This document shows positions 41,459-49,475 of a stretch of DNA of 63,336 nt, one piece after another. This stretch comes from JBDTNK01 sp039933775 (GTDB lineage: Bacteria > Chloroflexota > Limnocylindria > QHBO01): NCBI GenBank assembly GCA_039933775.1, contig JBDTNK010000003.1, forward strand, positions 1 through 63,336. The letters run 5' to 3'. The notes under the pieces were generated by a model that ran no database searches, was not told the origin of the DNA, and saw only the letters and a program-made list of their open reading frames with translations. The stretch's first letter is position 1, and each line of letters begins with the position of its first letter. The translations under genes were made by a program, and so were the position numbers.

Positions 41459-42712
41459 GTGCTGCGGATCCTTCGGCAACCCGACTTCTCGAGGCTGTGG
41501 CTCGGCGGGCTGATCTCGATGATCGGCGACTGGATCCTGATCGTGGGCCTGCCGTTCGAGATCTACCGCCGCACCGGCTCCACGCTGGCCACCGGCGCCA
41601 TGGTGCTCGCCTATCTCATCCCCTCGATCACCCTCGGGTCGTTCGCCGGGGTCTTCGTGGACCGATGGGACCGTAAACGCCTCATGGTCGCGGTCAATGT
41701 CGTGCTCGCGTTGGCCGTGCTGCCGCTGCTGCTGATGGACACGCTCGGGATCTGGATCGCGTACCTGGTGCTCGTCATCTCGAGCAGCCTCGAGCAGCTC
41801 TTCTCCCCGGCAGAGACGGCGCTGCTGCCCAACCTGCTCGAACATCCCGATGACGACCTCGTGACGGCCAACGCGCTGAATGGCATGAACAACCACTTGG
41901 CGCGGCTCATCGGTCCGGCGGTGGGCGGGATCATCGTCGCGGTGGGCGGCATGACCGCGGTGGCGCTGATCGACGCGGTCTCGTTCATCATCAGCGCCGT
42001 GCTCATCGGGTCAATCCGTGCCACCCACACACGCGCCACGCCGGTGGCATCGCTCGAGCACGAGGCCATGACGGCCTGGACCCGGGTGGTGGCCGAGTGG
42101 CGCGAGGGCCTCCGGATCGTGCTCGGTCAGCCGGTGCTGCGGGCATTGCTCGTCTTCTTCGTCATCACTCGCATCGGCGAGGGATTGACCGCGACGCTGT
42201 TCGTGCCATGGGTGACCGATGCCCTGCACTCCGACTCGGCCGGCTACGGCGCGCTGCTCTCTACCCAGGCACTCGGGGGCCTCGCCGGGGCGGTGGTCAT
42301 CGGGCGCATGGGCGCGCGCTTGAACCCGCTGCGGCTGCTCGTCGTGGGGGCAATCGCGTTCGGGCTCATCGACCTGGCGCTGTTCACGTACCCGGTGCTC
42401 TACCCGTTCATCGGTCCGGCGCTGTTCGCGATGGTGATCGTGGGCGTCCCGGGCGCCGCCATGGTCGCGGGCTGGACAACGCTCGAGCAGACGCTGGCGG
42501 CCGACTCGCACCGCGGACGCGTGATCGCGGCGATCGGTGCCGTGGCCAGCCTGGGGTCGCTGGTCGGCGCGAGCGCCGCCGCCGTGCTGGGTGAGACGGT
42601 TCCGGTGATCCCGCTGCTCATCGTCCAGGGCAGCGGCTACGTCATCGGCGGCCTGGTCGTCGCCTGGATGACGCGCGTCGCGTCGGATGGGTCCTCGACG
42701 ACCACCGGATAG
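41459..42712 (+). CDS. MFS transporter, macrolide-efflux/enterobactin-exporter-like
   Basis: GTG 41459 gives 417 residues with about 12 membrane helices. The start VLRILRQPDFSRLWLGGLIS and GDWILIVGLPFEIYRRTGS match the MFS_3/MefA-like family. The loop after helix 2 carries FAGVFVDRWDRKRLM, the MFS signature. VVAEWREGLRIVLGQPVLRALL starts the second half. The substrate is unknown; family members export antibiotics, siderophores or metabolites. A longer frame to 41,063 overlaps the anti-sigma gene and the hairpin and is not coding. Confidence 0.85.
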   Translation: MLRILRQPDFSRLWLGGLISMIGDWILIVGLPFEIYRRTGSTLATGAMVLAYLIPSITLGSFAGVFVDRWDRKRLMVAVNVVLALAVLPLLLMDTLGIWIAYLVLVISSSLEQLFSPAETALLPNLLEHPDDDLVTANALNGMNNHLARLIGPAVGGIIVAVGGMTAVALIDAVSFIISAVLIGSIRATHTRATPVASLEHEAMTAWTRVVAEWREGLRIVLGQPVLRALLVFFVITRIGEGLTATLFVPWVTDALHSDSAGYGALLSTQALGGLAGAVVIGRMGARLNPLRLLVVGAIAFGLIDLALFTYPVLYPFIGPALFAMVIVGVPGAAMVAGWTTLEQTLAADSHRGRVIAAIGAVASLGSLVGASAAAVLGETVPVIPLLIVQGSGYVIGGLVVAWMTRVASDGSSTTTG

Positions 42713-43025
42713 GGGTCACGCAGGTGCACCGGCTCCTGGTCCCGCTGGCCGCGAACGCGCGGGTTGATGAGCTCCACGAAGACGCTGAATGCCATCGCGA
42801 AGTAGATGTAGCCCTTCGGGATGTGGAACTCGAGACCCTCGGCGACCAACACGGTCCCTAAGCAGGAGGAAGCTGAGGGCGAGGATCTTGACGGTCGGGC
42901 GGCGGTTCAACGAAGTCGCTGATCGCGCCGGCGCTGATCATCATGACGCCGACAGCGATGACGACGGCAGTGATCATGACCCACAGATCGTCGGCCATGA
43001 GGTTCAGCTCCTGCGGGAGAAAGCG
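42637..43025 (-). pseudogene. TerC family membrane protein, truncated and frameshifted
   Basis: From about 43,022 downward one frame reads FLPQELNLMADDLWVM and VVIAVGVMMISAGAISDFVE. Near 42,910 the homology moves to a second frame (NRRPTVKILALSFLLL), and near 42,852 to a third (LVAEGLEFHIPKGYIYFAMA, FSVFVELIN). Together they form the C-terminal third of a TerC/YoaE-type protein, ending EPVHLRDPY. The N-terminal two thirds are absent before the PPDK-like gene. The 3' end overlaps the end of the MFS gene. TerC proteins are linked to tellurite resistance and metal insertion into exported proteins. Confidence 0.85.
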
Positions 43026-43122
43026 TCGGCATCGCCGAAGAGGCAGGTAGCGTGCCGCATGACGCTGATGCCTGCTGCGGACCGCATCGCCTGCCGGCCC
43101 GGGTCAGCGACGGCTGGCCGAA

Positions 43123-45279
43123 TCAGGCGCGACCGGCGGCCGCCTCGTCGGATCGACGACGACCGGCCAGCCGGATGAGGTCCTCGTGAAGCTCGAACCA
43201 CACCCCGTGATAGCTGTCGACGCGTGGCGACGCGACGAAGCGCTGGTCACCACCGCGGGCGAGCTCCAGCGCTCGCTCCAGCCGCGATGCGTACGTCGCG
43301 AATCGATGCAGAACGTCCGCCGTCGGCGAGAGCCATGCGGCGGTCTCCGCATGCAGGGCGGCGAGGTCGTCCAGGACCCCTGCGTCGTACGCCGCGTCGG
43401 CATGATCGTTGATGGCCTGCGCACCGGCCACCTCGCGCACCTGCCAGGCCGTGACGATCTGCTTCATGCGCGTATCGAATCGGTGGAAGGCTTCGAGCAG
43501 CGCAGCGCTGGCCTCGTCGCCGATCTGGGCTCGATCGGCGGCCATGAGATCGAGACCTCGCAGCTTGCCCTCCGCCGACAGCCGCAGCGACCCGTCCCTT
43601 GACTCGACCAGCGCCTCGGCCGACAGCGCCTCCACGACGCCCGCCAGGCCGTCCGGCGCGACGAGGCGCGACTCCGCGAGCTGCTCGGGCGTCGCCGCGC
43701 CCTTGATCAGGAGGCCGCGCAGCAGATCGTCTCGGGATGCCGTGCCTTCAAGCGGCAGAGCAGTGGGGCCCGCATCGGCGGGGGCGCTCGAATCGTCGGT
43801 GCGCTGCTCGACCCGCGGCTCGATCCCCAGCTCCTGCGCCCAGGCGAGCAGGATCGCCGCCTCCGGCGCCACCTCGTCGCTGCCCTCCAGCCGGCCGGCG
43901 AAGACCTCGCCGGTCGAGCCGTCGATCGTCAGCTCCTCGCCGGCCGCGATGACCGTGCCCTCGATCTCGACGCTGTCGACACCGGGCCGCACGCCGGCGG
44001 CGCCAACCACGGCGGGAATGCCCCAGCCGCGCGCCACGACGGCGGCATGGCTGGCCAGGCCGCCCCGCGCGGTGAGCACGCCGGCGGCGCGCGACATGCC
44101 GCGCACGTCGTCGGGCGATGTCTCGGATCGAACCAGGATGACCGACCGCCCGGATTCAGCTACCGTCTCGGCAGCGTCGGACGAGGTGGCGATCACGCCC
44201 GTTGCCACGCCCGGCGAGGCGGGCAGGCCGCGCGCCAGCGGGGCGGGGACGCCGAGCGCCCGAACGAAGATGCGCGGTGGATGGGCCAGGTGCGCCGCGA
44301 CGCGCTCGACCGCTTCGGCACGCGAGCAGGCCATGCTCGGATCATCGGCCATGTCGATCGCGATCCGCAGCGCGGCGCGCGGGCTGCGCTTCCCGGCACG
44401 CACCTGGAGCAGCCACAGCCGGCCCTCCTCGATCGTGAACTCGATGTCGCACAGGTCGGCCACGTGCTGCTCGAGCGTCGCCGCGTGACGGTGGAGCTCG
44501 GCGGCGACATCCGGCAGGCGCTGCTCGAGGACCGCGATCGGCTGCGGCTGCTGACCGCCGGCCACGACGTCCTCGCCCTGCGCATCGAACATCACGTCGC
44601 CGTACGGGGTCGGCTCACCGGTGGATGGGTTGCGCGTGAAGAGCACCCCCGTGCCGGAGTTCGCGCCACGGTTGCCGAAGACCATGGCCTGCACCGTCAC
44701 CGCAGTGCCCAGGTCGTCGCTAATCTGCTCGCGCCGCCGGTAGGCACGCGCCCGCTCGCTGTTCCACGAGCGGAAGACCGCCTCGATCGCCGCGCGCAGC
44801 TGCTGCCAGGGATCGTCGGGCAGCGCGTCGGTGCCGATCACCGTCCGATATCCCTCGCGCAGGCGCCGCAGACAGTCGTCGGCGAATGCCGCGTCGCCGG
44901 TGGCCGCGGCGAGACCGGCGACCGATGCCTGGCTCAGGCCCAGGTCCAGGATCGTGTCCATCATGCCGGGCATGGAGACCGCGGCCCCCGACCTGACACT
45001 CACGAGCAACGGATCCTCGGGGTCGCCGAACCGATGTCCGACGCGCTCGCCGAGCCGCTCGATATGGTCGCGCAGCTCGTCGTCGAGCCCATCGGGCCAT
45101 TGGCCTTCCAGGAAGTGCGTGCTGGCCACGGTGGTGATGGTGAAGCCGGGCGGCACCGGCAGGCGAAGCTCGTTGGCCATGACGGCCAGGTTCGCCCCTT
45201 TGCCGCCCAGGAGCCGGGTCAGCTCTGCGTGCGAAAGCTCCGGCGGTGCGTCGAAGTCGTAGACGTAGCGGTTCGACAT
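43123..45279 (-). CDS. PPDK-like protein with ATP-grasp and phosphohistidine domains but no PEP barrel
   Basis: ATG 45279 gives 718 residues, against about 880 for PPDK. The N-terminal part is PPDK-like: LLGGKGANLAVMANELRLPVPPGFT, SVRSGAAVSMPGMMDTILDLG, and NSGTGVLFTRNPSTGE. It ends with the phosphohistidine domain ARGGLASHAAVVARGWG, in which His411 is the expected phosphoacceptor. The C-terminal 250 residues are not the TIM barrel that binds PEP/pyruvate; they are helical, with RRFDTRMKQIV-like segments. It probably phosphorylates its own His from ATP and passes the phosphate to another acceptor. It diverges from the PEP-utilising protein operon (91 bases). Confidence 0.85.
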   Translation of the reverse strand: MSNRYVYDFDAPPELSHAELTRLLGGKGANLAVMANELRLPVPPGFTITTVASTHFLEGQWPDGLDDELRDHIERLGERVGHRFGDPEDPLLVSVRSGAAVSMPGMMDTILDLGLSQASVAGLAAATGDAAFADDCLRRLREGYRTVIGTDALPDDPWQQLRAAIEAVFRSWNSERARAYRRREQISDDLGTAVTVQAMVFGNRGANSGTGVLFTRNPSTGEPTPYGDVMFDAQGEDVVAGGQQPQPIAVLEQRLPDVAAELHRHAATLEQHVADLCDIEFTIEEGRLWLLQVRAGKRSPRAALRIAIDMADDPSMACSRAEAVERVAAHLAHPPRIFVRALGVPAPLARGLPASPGVATGVIATSSDAAETVAESGRSVILVRSETSPDDVRGMSRAAGVLTARGGLASHAAVVARGWGIPAVVGAAGVRPGVDSVEIEGTVIAAGEELTIDGSTGEVFAGRLEGSDEVAPEAAILLAWAQELGIEPRVEQRTDDSSAPADAGPTALPLEGTASRDDLLRGLLIKGAATPEQLAESRLVAPDGLAGVVEALSAEALVESRDGSLRLSAEGKLRGLDLMAADRAQIGDEASAALLEAFHRFDTRMKQIVTAWQVREVAGAQAINDHADAAYDAGVLDDLAALHAETAAWLSPTADVLHRFATYASRLERALELARGGDQRFVASPRVDSYHGVWFELHEDLIRLAGRRRSDEAAAGRA

Positions 45280-45370
45280 GTGCGTCTCAGATCGAAGGTT
45301 CAGCGGGTTTCCCGCCATCGGCCGATGCGGCTATGCTCCAGTATGATCGATGATCGATACTTGGGAGGTC

Positions 45371-47170
45371 ATGGCATTGCCTGTCGCTGCGGATGAGCCG
45401 ATCCTGGGCAAATTCCTCGGGAGCGGCGACTTTCCGATCGAATGGGCGTCCGACCAGGAACGGCAGCTGTTCTGGGTCTTCGACGACCTGCACTGCCCGC
45501 ACCCACTGAGCCCGATGTTCTACGAGATCGGCGGCTGGTGGCTGACCTGCGATCACATGTTCCGCCGCTTCGGGACGCCGTTTGCGTGCGACTGGATCAC
45601 CAAAAACGTCAACGGCTACCTCTACACCGCCGCCGTGCCGGCCGACCCTGCCCGGCAGGTCGACGCGATGGAGTACGGCGCCCGCTACGGCGCCCGCGTC
45701 CCGCTCGACCCCGAATACGGCGAGCGCATGGGTGCGTACCTCGACGCGGTGCTGCCGGTCTACGGCCAGCACTTCGCGGAGTGGTGGCGGGATCGGCTCG
45801 TCCCCGAGATGCAGGCCAACTTCGCCTTCCTGGAGCAGCGCCTCGAGCGCCAGGACGAGCTGTCGCTCATGGATCTGGCCGTCCTGTTCGAGGATGCGAT
45901 CGACATCCACGATCGGCACTGGAAGATCCACTGGATGCTGAACTTCTCGCAGCTCTCGGCGACGCTCAACCTGCGCGCGGTCATGGAGAAGACCCGCGGC
46001 ACGGTCGACGATGCGCTGCTCGGCCGGCTGCAGAACTCGGCGAACGACCGCAACTGGGACTCGATCCGGGCGCTCTGGGAGATGAAGGAGGAGGCGAAGG
46101 CCGACGGCGACCTCGCGACGGCCTTCAGCCACGACACCGCGGCCGAGATCATCGCCGCGCTCAAGCGGACCGAGCGCGGGGATCGGTTCATTGGCGAGCG
46201 GATCAAGCCGTACCAGCAGGAGTTCGGCTGGCACGCGGTCTGGAGCCACGAGTTCGTCTTCCCCACGGTCTACGAGAAGATGGAGCAGGTCGTGGAGCTG
46301 GTCCGCGGCTATGTCGAGAGTGACTACGACTATCCCGCCACGATCGGTGCGCTGAAAACCGATATCGAGGCCGCCTCACGGGAGATCCTGGATGGCCTCG
46401 ACGGCGAGGCGCTCGAGGAGATGCGCGCGGCGAACGAGATCAACCTGCAGATGGCACCGCTCACGCCGGACCACCACTTCTACATCGACCAGGGAGCGAA
46501 CGCACATCTGCGGCTGGTGCTCATCGCCATCGGCCGCAAGCTGGTGGCGGGCAAGGTGCTGGACCAGGCCGACGACGTGCTGTTCCTGCGCTACAACGAG
46601 CTGCGCGCCGTCATGGGCGATCCCGACGCCATCGAGGCGCGCTCCGTCGTCGCGCAACGCCGCGAAGCGCGCGAGGCGGCGTATGCCTTCCGGCCACCGG
46701 CATGGATCGGGACGGCCACCGAGAGCCAGCTCGCCTTCCCGTACCTGGTGAACTGGGGATTTCCCGAAAAGTTCTATCGCAAGGACGCGGTCGCGGGCGT
46801 GGTGGAGGGCATCGGTGGCTCCCCCGGCGTGGTCGAGGGGATCGCACGAGTCGTCCTGCGCGAGGATGAGTTCGATGCCGTCCGCGCCGGCGACATCCTG
46901 GTCTGCCACATGACGAATCCAGCTTGGGTCGTGCTCTTCACGAAGATCGCAGGCCTCGTCACGAACGCCGGCGGCCTGACCGGACATCCCGCGGTGCTCA
47001 GCCGCGAATTCGGCATCCCCGCCGTGGTCGGCACGCAGGACGGGACGCAGCGCATCAGCACCGGCGATCGCGTGCGCGTGGACGGGGCGACCGGCAGGGT
47101 CGAGGTCCTCGAGGCTGCGGGGAAGCCCCGTAACGACCTGTTCACGGTTCAGCCGCGGGCCGAGGCATGA
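45371..47170 (+). CDS. PEP-utilising phosphohistidine-domain protein (phenylphosphate-synthase-like)
   Basis: ATG 45371 is chosen for the GGGAGG site 2 bases upstream and gives 599 residues. The C-terminal mobile domain reads TNAGGLTGHPAVLSREFG with His539 as the likely phosphoacceptor, then GIPAVVGTQDGTQ. Residues 1-450 contain FDDLHCPHPLSPMF and GGWWLTCDHMFRRFG and lack an ATP-grasp domain. The layout resembles the large subunit of phenylphosphate synthase and rifampicin-phosphotransferase relatives lacking the ATP part. Its stop overlaps the ABM gene start (ATGA). It heads a six-gene operon. Confidence 0.75.
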   Translation: MALPVAADEPILGKFLGSGDFPIEWASDQERQLFWVFDDLHCPHPLSPMFYEIGGWWLTCDHMFRRFGTPFACDWITKNVNGYLYTAAVPADPARQVDAMEYGARYGARVPLDPEYGERMGAYLDAVLPVYGQHFAEWWRDRLVPEMQANFAFLEQRLERQDELSLMDLAVLFEDAIDIHDRHWKIHWMLNFSQLSATLNLRAVMEKTRGTVDDALLGRLQNSANDRNWDSIRALWEMKEEAKADGDLATAFSHDTAAEIIAALKRTERGDRFIGERIKPYQQEFGWHAVWSHEFVFPTVYEKMEQVVELVRGYVESDYDYPATIGALKTDIEAASREILDGLDGEALEEMRAANEINLQMAPLTPDHHFYIDQGANAHLRLVLIAIGRKLVAGKVLDQADDVLFLRYNELRAVMGDPDAIEARSVVAQRREAREAAYAFRPPAWIGTATESQLAFPYLVNWGFPEKFYRKDAVAGVVEGIGGSPGVVEGIARVVLREDEFDAVRAGDILVCHMTNPAWVVLFTKIAGLVTNAGGLTGHPAVLSREFGIPAVVGTQDGTQRISTGDRVRVDGATGRVEVLEAAGKPRNDLFTVQPRAEA

Positions 47171-47457
47171 CGTACGTGGTCACCGCCACGTGGCGTGCCC
47201 GCGAAGGCGAAGCCGAGCGCGTTCGCGAGATCCTCGAGGTGCTCACGCCTCTCTGCCGCGCCGAGCCCGGCTGCCGCCAATACCAGGCCCACCAATCGCT
47301 CGACGACCCGCGGCTCTTCTTCCTCTACGAGCAGTACGACGACGAGGCCGCGTTCCAGGCGCACGCGCAGACCGACCACGTCGAACGCCATGTCCGCGGC
47401 GATGCCGTGCCGCGGCTGGAGCTGCGCGAGCGCGCGATCTTCACGACGTTCGAGTGA
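47167..47457 (+). CDS. ABM-fold putative quinol monooxygenase
   Basis: The 96-residue protein is one antibiotic biosynthesis monooxygenase domain (PF03992, YgiN-like): MTYVVTATWRAREGEAERV, LTPLCRAEPGCRQYQAHQS and FFLYEQYDDEAAFQAHAQTD. Such proteins dimerise and oxidise quinols or phenolic substrates without cofactor. The start lies in the stop of the preceding gene and the stop overlaps the next start (TGATG), so it is tightly coupled within the operon. Confidence 0.88.
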   Translation: MTYVVTATWRAREGEAERVREILEVLTPLCRAEPGCRQYQAHQSLDDPRLFFLYEQYDDEAAFQAHAQTDHVERHVRGDAVPRLELRERAIFTTFE

Positions 47458-48128
47458 TGCCTGACCTCAAGCAGCCCGCGGCCCCGCTCCCACGCAGCGT
47501 CCTTAGCGCCCAGGTCAAGGACAGGATGCTGCAGTGGGTCCTGCAGGGAGAGCTGGCACCGGGAGCGCGCATCATCGAGACGCGCATCGCACGACAGCTC
47601 GGGACGAGCCAGGCGCCGGTGCGCGAGGCGCTGCGCGACCTCGCGACGCTGGGATTGGTCGAGATGCACCCGTTCCGCGGGGCGCGCGTCCGCGAGCCCG
47701 CGCCCGACGAGCTCATCGAGGCTATGGAGCTGCGCGGCGAGCTCGAGGCGATCGCCGCGCGAAGCGCGGTGCTACGCATCGACGACGCCGGCCTGGCACG
47801 GATGCATGAGCTGCTCGACGAGATGCGCGCGAGCGCCGCCCGTGGTGACGCCCATGCGCAGGCGCTCCGCAACTCCGAGTTCCACTCCTGCATCATCAGC
47901 GCCTCCGGCAATCGGACCCTCCAGCGCCTGTGGTCGATGCTCGAGCCGTTCGCGCGCACCTACCTGACCGCCACGCTGCCGGGGGCCGACCTGCACTGGC
48001 TGGCCGAGCGCCACGTGGCCATCCTCGACGCCTTCACGGCCCGTGACCCGGAGCGCGCCGCCGAGACGATGCGGCTGCACGCCCGCGAGGCGCAGCGGCA
48101 GGTGCTCGAGCCGGACGAGACGGCCTAG
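47457..48128 (+). CDS. GntR family regulator, FCD (FadR) subfamily
   Basis: The protein is 223 residues. The winged helix (about 12-80) contains VLSAQVKDRMLQWVLQGEL, TRIARQLGTSQAPVREALRD and LVEMHPFRGARV. The FCD ligand domain (about 90-215) contains ELRGELEAIAARSAV, NSEFHSCIISASGN and WLAERHVAILDAF, with the His residues that usually bind a metal and a carboxylate. It probably senses the substrate or an intermediate of this operon. It starts within the ABM stop codon and ends 8 bases before the hydroxylase genes. Confidence 0.92.
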   Translation: MPDLKQPAAPLPRSVLSAQVKDRMLQWVLQGELAPGARIIETRIARQLGTSQAPVREALRDLATLGLVEMHPFRGARVREPAPDELIEAMELRGELEAIAARSAVLRIDDAGLARMHELLDEMRASAARGDAHAQALRNSEFHSCIISASGNRTLQRLWSMLEPFARTYLTATLPGADLHWLAERHVAILDAFTARDPERAAETMRLHAREAQRQVLEPDETA

Positions 48129-48136
48129 ACGCACCG

Positions 48137-49000
48137 ATGTTCGACTACGCGCGACCGAAAAGCCTGAACGAGACCTTCGCCCTGCTGCGGGAGATGCCCG
48201 ACGCCAGGCTCCTCAGCGGGGGAACCGACCTGCTGGTGAACCTGCGCGGGGGCCGGGCGGCGACGCCCCTGGTCATCGATCTCAAGCGGGTCGCCGATCT
48301 CGAGGCGGGCATCACCCAGCGCGAGGGCTGGTTGCGCGTCGGCGCCGGCACGGTCATGACCGATCTCGCCGCAGACGACCACGTTCGCGACCGCTTCCCG
48401 TCCCTGGTGGGAGCCGCTCTGGTGGTTGGCTCGGTCCAGATCCGCAATCGCGCCACGCTGGCGGGCAACGTGTGCAACGCCTCTCCCGCCGCCGACACGG
48501 CTCCCCCGCTGTTGATCCACGACGCCGTCGTCGAGCTTGCCGGCAGCGCGGGCCTGCGGCGCGTCGAGCTGAGCCAGTTCTTCCTGGGACCCGGCCGTAC
48601 CGCGCTCCAGCCCGGCGAGCTGGTTGCCGCGATCGAGCTGCCGATTCCCGGCGGGCCGCTCGGGACGGCGTTCGCGCGCATGACGCGCCGCCGCGGCGTC
48701 GACCTCGCCACGGTCAGCCTGTGCTGCTCCGTCTCGGCCACCGGCGTCACCAGATTCGCCTTTGGCGCCGTCGGCCCGCGGCCCTTCGGGGTGACCGATG
48801 ACACCGGCATCCTGGCCGACCCCGCCGGCGACCCGGCGCTGCAGGACGAGGCGCTGCGCCGCCTGACCGGCCACGCCAGCCCGCTCTCGAACGTGCGCGC
48901 CAGTCGCGAGTACCGCGAGGCGATGCTGCTGGTCCTCGGGCGTCGGGCGCTCGAAGCGGCCAGGCAACGGCTGCGGGAGGCGCACCTTGCCGGGACGTGA
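48137..49000 (+). CDS. Molybdenum hydroxylase FAD-binding subunit (CoxM/XdhB type)
   Basis: The 287-residue length is normal for the medium subunit. MFDYARPKSLNETFALLREM opens it, LLSGGTDLLVNLRGG (about 26-40) and RNRATLAGNVCNASPAADT (about 106-124) are the two FAD-binding motifs, and a CO-dehydrogenase flavoprotein C-terminal domain follows. It moves electrons from the 2Fe-2S subunit to FAD and an acceptor. The next gene overlaps it by 14 bases. Confidence 0.93.
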   Translation: MFDYARPKSLNETFALLREMPDARLLSGGTDLLVNLRGGRAATPLVIDLKRVADLEAGITQREGWLRVGAGTVMTDLAADDHVRDRFPSLVGAALVVGSVQIRNRATLAGNVCNASPAADTAPPLLIHDAVVELAGSAGLRRVELSQFFLGPGRTALQPGELVAAIELPIPGGPLGTAFARMTRRRGVDLATVSLCCSVSATGVTRFAFGAVGPRPFGVTDDTGILADPAGDPALQDEALRRLTGHASPLSNVRASREYREAMLLVLGRRALEAARQRLREAHLAGT

Positions 49001-49475
49001 GCTGCGTGTCGGGCTCGGCGTCAACGGCGAGCAACGCAACATCGAGGTGTCGGTGGAGCAGACGCTGCTCGAGGTGCTGCGCGACCAGGTCGGACTCACC
49101 GGAACCAAGGAATGTTGCGCCGTCGGCGAATGCGGCGCCTGCACCGTCATGCTCGACGGCCGCGCGGTTAACTCATGCCTGGTGCTGGCAGTCGAGGCCG
49201 ATGGCGCGCAGGTCACGACGATCGAGGGGCTGACAGCGCGTGACGGCCTGAGCCCGCTGCAGGATGCGTTCGTGAGGCATGGTGCCGTCCAATGCGGATT
49301 CTGCACGCCGGGAATGGTCGTCGCCGCGCACGCGCTGCTGACCACCACGCTGCGGCCGACGATGGCCGAGATTCGCGAGGGCCTGTCGGGGAATCTCTGC
49401 CGCTGCGGCTGCTACAACCAGATCTGCGACGCGGTGGCCGAGGTCGCCGGCCTCGTGGCCGCGCCCGCGCGATGA
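48987..49475 (+). CDS. Molybdenum hydroxylase 2Fe-2S subunit (CoxS/XdhC type)
   Basis: TTG 48987 gives 162 residues. The plant-type cluster motif is CCAVGECGACTVMLDG and then NSC (about 44-65). The second cluster, near the molybdopterin, is QCGFCTPGM with CRCGCY (about 103-140). These eight Cys bind two 2Fe-2S centres. It carries electrons between the molybdenum and FAD subunits. Its stop overlaps the large-subunit start (ATGA). Confidence 0.96.
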   Translation: MPGRELRVGLGVNGEQRNIEVSVEQTLLEVLRDQVGLTGTKECCAVGECGACTVMLDGRAVNSCLVLAVEADGAQVTTIEGLTARDGLSPLQDAFVRHGAVQCGFCTPGMVVAAHALLTTTLRPTMAEIREGLSGNLCRCGCYNQICDAVAEVAGLVAAPAR

